Positions 43,771 to 53,313 of a stretch of DNA of 64,000 nucleotides are shown in pieces. The position numbers and the translations under genes were made by a program. Each line of letters starts with the position of its first letter. The stretch's first letter is position 1. The notes beneath the pieces are model-generated. The model was given only the letters and a program-made list of their open reading frames with translations. It had not been told where the DNA came from and did no database searches. This DNA comes from Faecalicatena contorta (GTDB taxonomy: Bacteria > Bacillota > Clostridia > Lachnospirales > Lachnospiraceae): contig NZ_JAFBIY010000004.1 of assembly GCF_021531975.1 (NCBI RefSeq), positions 62,001 to 126,000 on the forward strand. The letters run 5' to 3'.

Positions 43771-46386
43771 ATGAGTGAAAAGATTGTTTTGATAGATGGA
43801 CACAGTATTTTGAACAGAGCTTTCTATGGGCTTCCGGATCTGACGAATTCCGAGGGGCTCCACACAAATGCTGTTTATGGTTTTCTCACGATTATGTTTA
43901 AAATATTAGAAGAAGAAAAACCGGAATATCTGACAGTTGCTTTTGATGTGCATGCACCGAATTTCCGACATGAGATGTATGCAGACTATAAAGGAACGAG
44001 AAAGCCGATGGCAGATGAACTGCGCCAGCAGGTTCCTGTGATCAAAGAAGTGCTGCAGGCAATGGGAATTAAGACCATTGAACAGGCAGGACTTGAAGCC
44101 GATGATCTGCTGGGAACACTTTCGAAAAGATGTGAAGCGCATGGAATGGATGTCTCTGTAATATCCGGAGACAGGGATCTTCTTCAGCTTGCAACAGAGA
44201 AGGTCAAGATACGTATTCCAAAGACGAAGCAGGGACGTACCGAGGTGGAAGATTATTATGCTGAGGACGTAAAGCAGCGCTACGAGGTGACTCCGGAGGA
44301 ATTCATTGATCTGAAAGCGCTTATGGGTGATACAGCGGATAATATTCCAGGTGTGCCAAGTATCGGCGAGAAGACGGCGACAAAGATTATTACGGGTTAT
44401 CATACGATTGAGAATGCATATGCCCATGCAGATGAGATTAAACCGCCCCGTGCTTCGAAAGCATTAAAAGAGCACTGGGATCTTGCGGTTATGAGTAAGA
44501 AACTTGCAACGATTAACGTAGATGCGGATTTCCCTTATGAGATTGAGGAAGCAAGACTTGGTAATATCTATACGGAAGAAGCTTATGGGTATTTTCAGAA
44601 ATTGCAGTTCAAAAATCTTCTTTCCAGATTTGATGTAACAGCCCCATCTAACAAAGTGGAAGATGGATTTGCATGTATTACGACAAAAAAGGAAGCACTT
44701 AAAGTATTGGAAAAGGCAGAGCAGGCATCCTGTGTCGGTGCAGCTGTATTCAAAGACACAGAGAATGTCCTTCCGTTATTTGCAAATGAGGCATCTGTGG
44801 GAGGCATTGGTCTGTGCTTTTCAAAAACAGAAGCCTACTGTATTACAACGGAAAAAGATATTGAAGCAGAATGGCTTTTGGATAAGCTGTCTTCAATTGC
44901 GGCGAGTGCAGAACGCTTTGTCATGTTTGATATCAAAGCTGTAATGAAATGGCTGCATATTATGAAAGAAGACAATTGCTTTGATGCAACGGTTGCTGCG
45001 TATTTGTTAAATCCATTAAAAAGTGATTATACTTATGAAGATGTGGCAAGAGAACAGCTGGATCTTCTTATTGAGGGGAAGGCAGAACATTATATTAAGG
45101 TGTGTTATGAAGCATATACAGCTTATGCTTCATCAGATATCCTCTGGCAGAAATTAGAAGATACACAGATGGACAGGCTGTTTAAAGAAATAGAAATGCC
45201 CCTTGTATTCACGCTTTATGACATGGAGAAAAATGGTGTCAGAGTCGAGGGAGAAGCGCTTAAGATATACAGCAGTCAGCTTGGTGAACGTATTGTAGAG
45301 CTGGAAAAAGAGATTTATGAGGCGGCCGGAGAAGAGTTTAACATCAATTCGCCCAAACAGTTGGGTGTGATTCTTTTCGAAACTCTTGGACTGCCGGGTG
45401 GTAAGAAGACAAAGACCGGGTATTCTACGGCGGCAAGTGTGCTGGAAAAGCTGGCACCGGAGTATCCGATTGTTGAAAAGATTCTGGAATACCGTCAGCT
45501 TACGAAGTTGAAATCCACATATGCAGACGGACTGGTCAATTATATTTCTTTGGATGGAAGAATTCATGGCAAATTCAATCAGACGGTGACAGCAACAGGA
45601 AGAATCAGCAGTACGGAGCCGAACCTTCAGAATATACCGGTACGTGTGGAGCTGGGACGACTGATCCGAAAAGTTTTTATGCCGGAGGAAGGCTATGTTT
45701 TCCTTGACGCGGATTATTCTCAGATTGAACTGCGTGTTCTTGCACATTGTTCAGATGATCCGAATCTTATTGATGCGTACAGAGGGCATAAGGATATTCA
45801 CAGGATAACAGCTTCTCAGGTATTCCATGTACCTTTTGATGAAGTAACAGATATACAGAGAAGAAATGCGAAGGCGGTTAATTTCGGTATCGTATACGGT
45901 ATCAGTTCTTTCGGGTTATCTGAAGATCTGAGTATCGGGCGTAAAGAAGCAGCACAGTATATTGAAGATTACTTTCATACGTATCCGGGGATAAAAGTAT
46001 TTCTGGACGATACGGTAGCCCATGCCAGAGAAATGGGATATGTGGTGACATTATTCGGACGCAGGCGTCCGGTGCCGGAACTTGGTTCCAGCAATTTTAT
46101 GCAACGTTCTTTTGGAGAGCGAGTGGCAATGAATGCCCCGATTCAGGGAACAGCAGCAGATATTATTAAGATAGCAATGACCGGTGTGAACCGGAGACTG
46201 AAAAAACAGCAGATGAAGTCAAAACTTGTTTTACAGGTGCATGATGAGCTTTTGATAGAAGTATATAAACCAGAACTTCCGGAGGTTGAGAAAATTCTCC
46301 GGGAGGAAATGGAGCACGCGGCAGATTTAAATGTTCCGCTTGAGATAGATATGCATACAGGAGAAAACTGGTACGAAGCAAAGTAG
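43771..46386 (+). CDS. polA: DNA polymerase I
   Basis: DNA polymerase I, 871 residues, starting at the ATG at 43771 after GGAGAAG. The N-terminal 5'-3' exonuclease domain (about 1-290) has LIDGHSILNRAFYG, the GLEADDLLGT and SGDRDLLQL metal motifs and DNIPGVPSIGEKTA. The middle domain (about 300-480) lacks the DxE pair of proofreading exonucleases (it reads VFKDTEN), so proofreading is probably lost, as in Bacillus. The polymerase domain has motif A DADYSQIELRVLAH and motif C VHDELLIE. It is coupled to coaE, 13 bases downstream. Confidence 0.97.
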   Translation: MSEKIVLIDGHSILNRAFYGLPDLTNSEGLHTNAVYGFLTIMFKILEEEKPEYLTVAFDVHAPNFRHEMYADYKGTRKPMADELRQQVPVIKEVLQAMGIKTIEQAGLEADDLLGTLSKRCEAHGMDVSVISGDRDLLQLATEKVKIRIPKTKQGRTEVEDYYAEDVKQRYEVTPEEFIDLKALMGDTADNIPGVPSIGEKTATKIITGYHTIENAYAHADEIKPPRASKALKEHWDLAVMSKKLATINVDADFPYEIEEARLGNIYTEEAYGYFQKLQFKNLLSRFDVTAPSNKVEDGFACITTKKEALKVLEKAEQASCVGAAVFKDTENVLPLFANEASVGGIGLCFSKTEAYCITTEKDIEAEWLLDKLSSIAASAERFVMFDIKAVMKWLHIMKEDNCFDATVAAYLLNPLKSDYTYEDVAREQLDLLIEGKAEHYIKVCYEAYTAYASSDILWQKLEDTQMDRLFKEIEMPLVFTLYDMEKNGVRVEGEALKIYSSQLGERIVELEKEIYEAAGEEFNINSPKQLGVILFETLGLPGGKKTKTGYSTAASVLEKLAPEYPIVEKILEYRQLTKLKSTYADGLVNYISLDGRIHGKFNQTVTATGRISSTEPNLQNIPVRVELGRLIRKVFMPEEGYVFLDADYSQIELRVLAHCSDDPNLIDAYRGHKDIHRITASQVFHVPFDEVTDIQRRNAKAVNFGIVYGISSFGLSEDLSIGRKEAAQYIEDYFHTYPGIKVFLDDTVAHAREMGYVVTLFGRRRPVPELGSSNFMQRSFGERVAMNAPIQGTAADIIKIAMTGVNRRLKKQQMKSKLVLQVHDELLIEVYKPELPEVEKILREEMEHAADLNVPLEIDMHTGENWYEAK

Positions 46387-46399
46387 AGGAGCAGGAAAT

Positions 46400-47002
46400 A
46401 TGAAGATTATAGGTATTACTGGCGGTGTAGGAGCAGGAAAAACACAGATACTCGAATATTTGAACTATAAATATGGTGCCAGCATCTGTCAGACAGATGC
46501 GGTTGCTAAAAAGTTTCAGAAAAAGGGCGGAAAATGCTATGATGCTATTGTGGAACATTTTGGAAAAGAAATATTAAATGAAAAAGAAGAGCTGGATCGT
46601 GAGAGATTAGCAGATATTGTATTTTCTGATCCAGAAGAACTAAAGGTTCTGAACGGGATTGTACATCCTGCCGTAAGGGAGGAAATCGACCGGCTGATCA
46701 GGCATGAAGAACGAAAGAATACGAATCTTTTTATTATTGAGTCGGCACTTCTCATTGAAGAACATTATGAACAGGTCTGCGATGAGATATGGTACATATA
46801 TGTAGAAGATTCTGTGAGGAGAAATCGATTGTTCTATTCCCGAGGTTATGACGCAAAGAAAATTGATGAGATTATTGCAGCGCAGCTTCCGAAAGAAGAA
46901 TTCCTGAAAAACTGTGACCGTGTCATTGATAATAGTGGCGTGTTTGCAGAGACGATACTTCAGATGGATAAAATGGTGCGTGACTTACAGGAAAGGGCTT
47001 AA
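46400..47002 (+). CDS. coaE: Dephospho-CoA kinase
   Basis: CoaE, 200 residues, phosphorylating dephospho-CoA in the last step of coenzyme A synthesis. The P-loop GGVGAGKT (8-15), TDAVAKKF, LNGIVHPAVREEI and the lid with RRNRLFYSRGYD are typical. The polA-coaE order is common in Firmicutes. It is followed after 5 bases by the next gene. Confidence 0.95.
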   Translation: MKIIGITGGVGAGKTQILEYLNYKYGASICQTDAVAKKFQKKGGKCYDAIVEHFGKEILNEKEELDRERLADIVFSDPEELKVLNGIVHPAVREEIDRLIRHEERKNTNLFIIESALLIEEHYEQVCDEIWYIYVEDSVRRNRLFYSRGYDAKKIDEIIAAQLPKEEFLKNCDRVIDNSGVFAETILQMDKMVRDLQERA

Positions 47003-47007
47003 CTTCT

Positions 47008-47805
47008 ATGAGAGTATGCAGCATTGCGAGTGGCAGCAGTGGGAACTGTATTTATATCGGAGATGAAACAACACATATTCTGGTGGATACAGGAATCAGT
47101 AAGAAAAGAATAGAAGAAGGGCTCTCGGCACTGGATATAAAGGGAGATGAACTGAACGGGATACTGATCACCCATGAACACATTGACCATGTACAGGGGT
47201 TGGGGGTATTCTGCCGGAAATATGATGTTCCAGTATATGCAACAAAAGGAACGATTGCAGGAATTCAGAGACTGAAAAGTCTTGGAAAGCTTCCGGAAGG
47301 TTTGTTCCATGAGATACAGATTGATGAAAACTTTCAAATCGGAGATATGCAGATCCAGCCGTTTGCTATCTCCCATGATGCCAACGAGCCTTCAGGGTAT
47401 CGGCTGGAAAACGGGAGTAAGGCAGCAGCAGTTGCCACCGATCTGGGAAAATATGATGATTATATTGTTGAGCATTTGAAAAATCTTAATGCGGTAGTAC
47501 TGGAAGCGAACCATGATATTCATATGCTGGAGGTGGGTCCGTATCCTTATCCTCTGAAACAAAGAGTGATGGGAGATAAAGGACATCTTTCGAATGAATT
47601 GTCAGGACGGCTTCTTTGTGATATACTACATGACAATCTCCAGTCAGTTATTTTGGGGCACTTAAGCAAAGAAAACAATTATGCAGAACTTGCTTATGAA
47701 ACGGTAAAGCTGGAGATCCGTATGGGAGACAATCCATACAGCGGAGAGGAGATTCCTATTATTGTCGCGAAAAGAGATACGATTTCGGACATTGTTACAT
47801 TATAA
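47008..47805 (+). CDS. Metallo-beta-lactamase-fold hydrolase, WalJ/YycJ-like
   Basis: A 265-residue MBL-fold protein opening MRVCSIASGSSGNCIYI, a strong signature of the YycJ/WalJ/VicX group. The metal motif THEHIDH (55-61), then SHDANEPSGY, the ATDLG segment and a late GHLS are present. Relatives affect cell-wall homeostasis next to the WalRK system or act as exonucleases in repair. No walRK genes are here, and the linkage is to polA-coaE. Confidence 0.85.
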   Translation: MRVCSIASGSSGNCIYIGDETTHILVDTGISKKRIEEGLSALDIKGDELNGILITHEHIDHVQGLGVFCRKYDVPVYATKGTIAGIQRLKSLGKLPEGLFHEIQIDENFQIGDMQIQPFAISHDANEPSGYRLENGSKAAAVATDLGKYDDYIVEHLKNLNAVVLEANHDIHMLEVGPYPYPLKQRVMGDKGHLSNELSGRLLCDILHDNLQSVILGHLSKENNYAELAYETVKLEIRMGDNPYSGEEIPIIVAKRDTISDIVTL

Positions 47806-47827
47806 TGGGGCAACAAGGAGGACGAAG

Positions 47828-48100
47828 ATGAAGAAGTGTATCATTACAGTAGTAGGTAAAGACACAGTAGGAATTATTGCCAGAGTATGTACATATCTCG
47901 CAGAGGCGAATATAAACATACTGGATATTTCACAGACGATCGTGGATGGCTATTTTAACATGATGACGATCGCAGATATAACAGAAAGTACAAAGGAGAT
48001 TGCTGTTGTATCAAATGAACTTGCGGAACTTGGAAATACAATTGGTGTGAATATACACTGCCAGAGAGCAGAGATCTTTGAGAAGATGCATAGATTGTAA
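47828..48100 (+). CDS. ACT-domain protein (UPF0237)
   Basis: A 90-residue stand-alone ACT domain starting at the ATG at 47828 after AGGAGGACG. It reads [20 protein letters not shown] and then [17 protein letters not shown]. It is usually paired with the UPF0210 gene, as here with 17 bases between, and probably binds an amino acid as a regulatory subunit. The exact role is unknown. Confidence 0.88.
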   Translation: MKKCIITVVGKDTVGIIARVCTYLAEANINILDISQTIVDGYFNMMTIADITESTKEIAVVSNELAELGNTIGVNIHCQRAEIFEKMHRL

Positions 48101-48117
48101 AGAAAGGCAGGTTACAT

Positions 48118-49482
48118 ATGATTAGTCAGTTTGAAGTAATAGAAACACAGCAGATGATCGAGCAGGAAAATCTGGATGTGCGTACCATTACACTTGGTAT
48201 CAGCCTTTTGGATTGTATGGATTCCGACCTGAATCGATTGAACGAAAATATTTATAATAAGATTACAACACTTGCAAAGAATCTGGTAGAAACTGGTGAG
48301 AAAATTGAGCTCGAATTTGGAATTCCAATTGTCAACAAGCGTATTTCTGTTACGCCGATCGGTATTGTTGGAAGCGCGGCATGTACTTGCCCGGATGATT
48401 ATGTAACGATTGCACAGACATTGGATAAAGCAGCAAAAGAGGTTGGTGTTAATTTTATCGGTGGTTATTCTGCACTGGTATCGAAAGCGATGACAAAAAG
48501 CGATGAAAATCTGATTCGTTCCATTCCCAAAGCGCTCGCAGCAACAGAACGTGTATGCAGTTCTGTGAATGTAGGTTCCACAAGAACGGGTATCAATATG
48601 GATGCCGTACGGATTCTTGGGCAGATGGTCAAAGAAACAGCGGAAGCGACAAAAGAGCAGGATTCCATTGGTTGTGCCAAACTGGTTGTATTTTGTAACG
48701 CACCTGATGATAATCCGTTTATGGCGGGGGCATTTTTAGGAGTAACTGAAGGAGATGCAGTTATCAATGTTGGTGTAAGTGGTCCTGGTGTTGTAAAACA
48801 TGCTTTGGAGCAGGTGCGCGGCGAAGGATTTGAAAAACTTTGCGAAACAATTAAGAAAACTGCTTTTAAGGTAACGCGAGTTGGTCAGCTTGTAGCCGGA
48901 GAGGCATCAAGACGCATGGGCATTCCGTTTGGAATTGTTGATCTGTCACTGGCACCTACACCGGCAATTGGTGACAGTGTTGCTGAAATATTAGAAGAAA
49001 TTGGTCTGGAGAGAGTTGGTGCACCTGGAACGACTGCTGCACTTGCGCTTTTGAATGATCAGGTGAAAAAGGGCGGTGTCATGGCATCGTCATATGTTGG
49101 TGGGTTAAGTGGTGCATTTATCCCTGTCAGTGAAGATCAGGGAATGATTGATGCTGTAAATGCAGGTGCACTTTGTCTGGAAAAACTGGAAGCAATGACT
49201 TGCGTTTGTTCGGTAGGACTTGATATGATAGCAATACCGGGAAAGACGAGTGCAAGCACAATATCAGGAATTATTGCAGATGAGATGGCGATAGGAATGG
49301 TAAATCAGAAGACGACAGCGGTTCGACTGATACCGGTGATCGGGAAGGATGTCGGAGATGTAGCAGAGTTTGGAGGCCTTCTTGGATATGCACCAATTAT
49401 GCCGGTAAATGAGTTTGATTGTAGCGCATTTATTGAAAGAAAAGGAAGAATTCCGGCTCCAATACATAGCTTTAAGAACTAG
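48118..49482 (+). CDS. UPF0210/PFL-family protein
   Basis: A 454-residue cytosolic protein of the UPF0210 (PFL) family, annotated by its typical segments [14 protein letters not shown] (near 19-32), [16 protein letters not shown] and [20 protein letters not shown]. It has no membrane segment or signal peptide. The family is widespread in anaerobes, often next to the same ACT-domain gene; its activity is not established to my knowledge. Confidence 0.9.
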   Translation: MISQFEVIETQQMIEQENLDVRTITLGISLLDCMDSDLNRLNENIYNKITTLAKNLVETGEKIELEFGIPIVNKRISVTPIGIVGSAACTCPDDYVTIAQTLDKAAKEVGVNFIGGYSALVSKAMTKSDENLIRSIPKALAATERVCSSVNVGSTRTGINMDAVRILGQMVKETAEATKEQDSIGCAKLVVFCNAPDDNPFMAGAFLGVTEGDAVINVGVSGPGVVKHALEQVRGEGFEKLCETIKKTAFKVTRVGQLVAGEASRRMGIPFGIVDLSLAPTPAIGDSVAEILEEIGLERVGAPGTTAALALLNDQVKKGGVMASSYVGGLSGAFIPVSEDQGMIDAVNAGALCLEKLEAMTCVCSVGLDMIAIPGKTSASTISGIIADEMAIGMVNQKTTAVRLIPVIGKDVGDVAEFGGLLGYAPIMPVNEFDCSAFIERKGRIPAPIHSFKN

Positions 49483-49494
49483 AGAGGTAGAAAA

Positions 49495-50352
49495 ATGGGA
49501 AAAATTGCAATTGTAACAGACAGTAACAGTGGAATTACACAGGCACAGGCGAAGGAGATGGGGATACATGTATTGCCAATGCCGTTTTTTATTGACGGCG
49601 AAATGTATTTTGAAGACATTACTCTGACGCAGGAAGAATTCTATAAAAAGCTGGGAGAAGATGCAGATATATCAACTTCCCAGCCATCTCCGGGAGATGT
49701 CATGGATTTATGGGATGGGCTTCTTGAGGAATATGATGAGATTATCCATATTCCGATGTCCAGCGGGCTCAGCAGTACCTGTGAGACTGCGATCGCACTT
49801 TCACAGGACTATGAAGGAAAGGTTCATGTTGTCGACAATCAGAGAATTTCTATTACGCAGCGCCAGTCTGTTATTGATGCAATGGAGATGTTAAAAAAGG
49901 GCATGAGCACGGATGAGATTGTGGATGTACTCATGAAAGAGAAGCTGCAGGCCAGCATTTACATTACGGTAGATACATTAAAATATTTAAAGAAAGGCGG
50001 TCGTGTCACAACAGCCGGTGCAGCACTTGGTACCGTTCTTAATATCAAACCGGTTCTTACGATTCAGGGAGATAAGCTGGATGCATTTGCAAAGGTCCGT
50101 GGCATAAAAGCTGCAAAGAAAAAGATGCTTGATGCTATGGAAAATGACATCAAAGGTCGTTTCGCAGGCAAAGAAGTGATTATTCAGGCAGCTTATACAT
50201 GCTCTGTGGAAGAGGCGGAAAGCTGGAAGGCAGAAATTGAGGCAAGATTCCCTGGATATGATGTACGTATGGATCCATTGTCCTTAAGTGTGTCCTGTCA
50301 TATTGGACCAGGAAGTATGGCAATTGCATGTACGAAGAAAGTAGAAATATAA
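49495..50352 (+). CDS. DegV-family fatty-acid-binding protein
   Basis: A 285-residue DegV protein, a family that presents fatty acids to fatty-acid kinase. Typical parts are IVTDSNSGITQAQA at the start, STSQPSPGD, HIPMSSGLSST and GTVLNIKPVL near 180. Length is normal. It lies 12 bases after the UPF0210 gene. No fakA is nearby, so whether it works with a fatty-acid kinase is open. Confidence 0.92.
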   Translation: MGKIAIVTDSNSGITQAQAKEMGIHVLPMPFFIDGEMYFEDITLTQEEFYKKLGEDADISTSQPSPGDVMDLWDGLLEEYDEIIHIPMSSGLSSTCETAIALSQDYEGKVHVVDNQRISITQRQSVIDAMEMLKKGMSTDEIVDVLMKEKLQASIYITVDTLKYLKKGGRVTTAGAALGTVLNIKPVLTIQGDKLDAFAKVRGIKAAKKKMLDAMENDIKGRFAGKEVIIQAAYTCSVEEAESWKAEIEARFPGYDVRMDPLSLSVSCHIGPGSMAIACTKKVEI

Positions 50353-50363
50353 GTAGATAAAAA

Positions 50364-50397
50364 ATGCGCCTGTATGCTATACAGGCGTATTTTTTTA
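50364..50397. terminator. Bidirectional terminator between degV and tmcAL
   Basis: ATGCGCCTGTAT (50364-50375) pairs with ATACAGGCGTAT (50379-50390), one G-U and a 3-base loop. T residues follow on the plus strand, and the A-run before it gives U residues on the minus strand, so it serves both convergent genes. Confidence 0.9.
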
Positions 50398-51639
50398 TCC
50401 GTCGATCCGTATAATCTGTTTCTGATATTCGTTTATAAAACTTGTTCTGAATTTGTCTGTTACAACACTTCCATATAAATTGGATGCTTTGATATCCTGT
50501 TCTAACATTTTTTGTCCGACAGGTGATAAGTCGTGTGTATGCGTTATCTTTGTGAGAAGAGGAACAGAGGCGTTTGCTTTCAGATGACCAAGTACCTCCT
50601 GTTTGTCTTTCCTGAATCCAAGAATACGAGCATACTGACACATGCCGGCAGATTTATATTCATTAAGAGCGCCTTCGGTTATGCCAAGCAAAATGTGTAG
50701 AAGCGCTCTGCTAATGCGAGTATAGGTTGTTTCTTTTGTTTTTAATATGTCGCAGAACTGGTCGAAAGAAATAAAATCATTTTGATTCTTTATCATACGA
50801 TTTGCCAGTTCTACAGATACATCTGCATATTGTGTCAGCTCTACGGCATTATTCTGGAGCAGACAATGTTTTAGAAGCAGGGAAAAATCATCTGCATACA
50901 CAGGAGCACTGTTTTTCCAGGATTCTCGTAGGATTTGTATACATTCTTCAGGCATTTGTCCTTCCAGAGAAGAGAAGTCTTCTTCCTTTAATCTGTTTCG
51001 GATCGCAGATGCCGAGCTGTAAGTTTCTGTGAGTGCAGAATCATGGTATCCGGAGACGATACGCTGAATCGTATACGGCTTTATCGGACTGTTCATCTGT
51101 AAAAGGGCCTTCATATATTCGATGCCAAGAATGTTATTAGGCTTCTCCAGCACCTGATCAGAAATGATATCCGGAGATATGTCTTTGAAATATTCTTTTA
51201 ATGCCAGTTGCCTTGCATATGGAAAGGAATGACCGCATCGCAGAGCGAGTTGAAGAGCGTGCCGATAGCTTTCCGGTTCATCCAGAAGGACCAGGGCAAT
51301 TTTTTTCAGTGTCTCGATATTGCCACATTCACTTCCAAAACATAAGCTGTCTATGCAGCCCAGTGAATGAAGAATAGAGGCTGCACCAGATGCAAAATAT
51401 TCTGCACTTCCTGTTGCATAACAGACCGGTAATTCTATTACAGCAGAAGCACCGGCCATTAGAGCCATCTGTGCCCGCAGATGCTTGGGGATGAGAGCAG
51501 GGGTGCCGCGCTGTACATAGTCACCACTCATGACGATGACTACATGGTCTGCGCCTGTCGACTCTTTTGCTTTATTTATCTGGTATAGATGACCATTGTG
51601 AAATGGATTATATTCTGCAATGATTCCGACAATTTTCAT
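50395..51639 (-). CDS. tmcAL: tRNA(Met) cytidine acetate ligase
   Basis: A 414-residue nucleotidyltransferase-fold protein of the YlbM/TmcAL family, which forms N4-acetylcytidine at the wobble base of elongator tRNA-Met from acetate and ATP. The ATG (complement of 51637-51639) follows AAGGAG. It opens VGIIAEYNPFHNGHLYQI with the HxGH nucleotidyl motif, then SGDYVQRGTPA and the FGSECG segment. The longer in-frame extension to 51861 overlaps mgtE and has no ribosome-binding site. Confidence 0.92.
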   Translation of the reverse strand: MKIVGIIAEYNPFHNGHLYQINKAKESTGADHVVIVMSGDYVQRGTPALIPKHLRAQMALMAGASAVIELPVCYATGSAEYFASGAASILHSLGCIDSLCFGSECGNIETLKKIALVLLDEPESYRHALQLALRCGHSFPYARQLALKEYFKDISPDIISDQVLEKPNNILGIEYMKALLQMNSPIKPYTIQRIVSGYHDSALTETYSSASAIRNRLKEEDFSSLEGQMPEECIQILRESWKNSAPVYADDFSLLLKHCLLQNNAVELTQYADVSVELANRMIKNQNDFISFDQFCDILKTKETTYTRISRALLHILLGITEGALNEYKSAGMCQYARILGFRKDKQEVLGHLKANASVPLLTKITHTHDLSPVGQKMLEQDIKASNLYGSVVTDKFRTSFINEYQKQIIRIDG

Positions 51640-51670
51640 CACAATCTCCTTGTATATCTTTTTAAAATTG

Positions 51671-51699
51671 ATTATACTATAAATTGAGTTGGTTCGCAA
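51671..51699 (-). promoter_or_regulatory. tmcAL promoter
   Basis: On the minus strand TTGCGA (51699-51694) and TATAAT (51676-51671) are spaced by 17 bases, 32 bases before the tmcAL start. Confidence 0.7.
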
Positions 51700-51731
51700 T
51701 CTGGCGAAAAAAGTAAGAGAGGAGGGTATAT

Positions 51732-53192
51732 ATGGGCAGACATGATGATATACAAAATGTTTCACCGGAAGAATGGGGACATGCCGTTGCGCAAAGTGAA
51801 TTTGACTATGATGATCCGGATGAACAGGAAGAAGTAGTGCTTGAACGAGAAGAGCTGACAATTGAACGTATTCAGGAGATGCTTGATAACCGACAGTTCA
51901 AGGAATTAAAAGAAGAACTGGAAAATAATATGTACCCTGTCGATCTGGCGGATATACTGGAAGAGGTAAATGAAAAGCAGCTGGTGCTTATTTTCCGGCT
52001 TCTTGTAAAAGAAGAGGCAGCTGAAACATTTACATATATGAACAGTGATCTTCGAGAGGTTCTGATTAATGCGCTGACGGATTCCGAGCTGGAAGAGGTC
52101 ATGGAAGAGATGTATCTGGATGATACTGTCGACGTTCTGGAGGAGATGCCGGCAAATGTTGTTGATCGTCTTTTGATGGTGACGGATGAGGAAAAGCGAC
52201 TGCAGATCAATCAGCTTCTGCAATATCCGGAGGATAGTGCGGGAAGCATCATGAATGTAGATTATATCGCACTTAATAAGGAGATGACGGTAGAAGAAGC
52301 AATCCTGAAGATACGGCAGGTCGGACTGAATCGTGAGACGATCTATACATGTTATGTGACGGAGAAAAGACGACTGATCGGTGTGGTAGATATCAAGGAT
52401 CTGCTGACAACTGGTGAATCAAGACTGATCGAGGAGATCATGGAAACGAACATGCTCTATGCACGGACAACAGATGACCAGGAAGAGGTTGCCATGATCA
52501 TTAATAAATATGGTCTTATTGCTCTTCCGATCGTTGATCATGAAATGTGCATGGTCGGTATTGTTACGGTTGATGATGCTATGATCGTTTTGCAGGAAGA
52601 GACTGACGAAGATATCAGTATCATGGCTGGTATGAGTCCGAATGAGGAATCATATTTCGGTACAACCATAATTGAACATGTGAAAAGCCGTCTTCCGTGG
52701 CTTCTGTTCTTGATGTTATCTGCAACCGTGACGCAGATGATCATGAACAGCTATGAAGCTGCTCTTGCTGTTATGCCGCAACTTGCAGGTTTTATTCCCA
52801 TGCTGACCGGAACCGGAGGTAACTGTGGCTCGCAGAGTTCAACACTGGTCATTCGTGGGCTTGCAGTAGGAGAGATTGAGTTCAGAGATCTCATCAAGGT
52901 TGTGTGGAAAGAAGTCCGTATTGCTGTCTGTATCAGCCTGATTCTTTCGGTAGTAAACGGTATCCGTATTGTCCTCATGGGACAGGGGGATGCTACCATG
53001 GCTCTGACGATCGGTCTTACAATGGCATGTACGGTTATTATTGCAAAAGTTGTTGGATGTACACTTCCGCTGATCGCCAAGAAAGTTGGACTGGATCCGG
53101 CGATCATGGCGACTCCGCTGATTTCCACGCTTGTAGATATCAGCACGATCAGTGTATACTTTGCAATTGTGAGTGCTGTATTTAAGCTCTGA
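51732..53192 (+). CDS. mgtE: Magnesium transporter MgtE
   Basis: MgtE-type Mg channel, 486 residues. An acidic N-domain (about 45-165), two CBS domains (about 170-300; MNVDYIALNKEMTVEEA, GLIALPIVDHE) and five C-terminal membrane helices (about 320-486) are in the usual order. The pore region has LPWLLFLM, TGTGGNCGSQSSTLVIRGLA and the last helix LISTLVDISTISVYF with the conserved Asp. The N- and CBS domains close the pore when cytosolic Mg is high. AGAGGAGG precedes the ATG. Confidence 0.97.
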   Translation: MGRHDDIQNVSPEEWGHAVAQSEFDYDDPDEQEEVVLEREELTIERIQEMLDNRQFKELKEELENNMYPVDLADILEEVNEKQLVLIFRLLVKEEAAETFTYMNSDLREVLINALTDSELEEVMEEMYLDDTVDVLEEMPANVVDRLLMVTDEEKRLQINQLLQYPEDSAGSIMNVDYIALNKEMTVEEAILKIRQVGLNRETIYTCYVTEKRRLIGVVDIKDLLTTGESRLIEEIMETNMLYARTTDDQEEVAMIINKYGLIALPIVDHEMCMVGIVTVDDAMIVLQEETDEDISIMAGMSPNEESYFGTTIIEHVKSRLPWLLFLMLSATVTQMIMNSYEAALAVMPQLAGFIPMLTGTGGNCGSQSSTLVIRGLAVGEIEFRDLIKVVWKEVRIAVCISLILSVVNGIRIVLMGQGDATMALTIGLTMACTVIIAKVVGCTLPLIAKKVGLDPAIMATPLISTLVDISTISVYFAIVSAVFKL

Positions 53193-53238
53193 CCGGAAGA
53201 AATGTCGATTGTACGCAAAAATGCACATAGATTCTAAG

Positions 53239-53266
53239 AAGAAGCCTTGTCCGCAGGGCTTCTTTG
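53239..53266 (+). terminator. Terminator after mgtE
   Basis: AAGAAGCC (53239-53246) pairs with GGCTTCTT (53257-53264) around a 10-base loop, followed by a short T-rich tail. It overlaps the promoter of pta. Confidence 0.65.
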
Positions 53267-53275
53267 TATTATAAT
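53247..53275 (+). promoter_or_regulatory. pta-ackA promoter, -35 in the terminator loop
   Basis: TTGTCC (53247-53252) lies in the loop of the mgtE terminator; TATAAT (53270-53275) follows after 17 bases. Confidence 0.55.
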
Positions 53276-53313
53276 AAAAATACTGAGAAAATATGGAAAG
53301 GAGTCTTTAAGTC

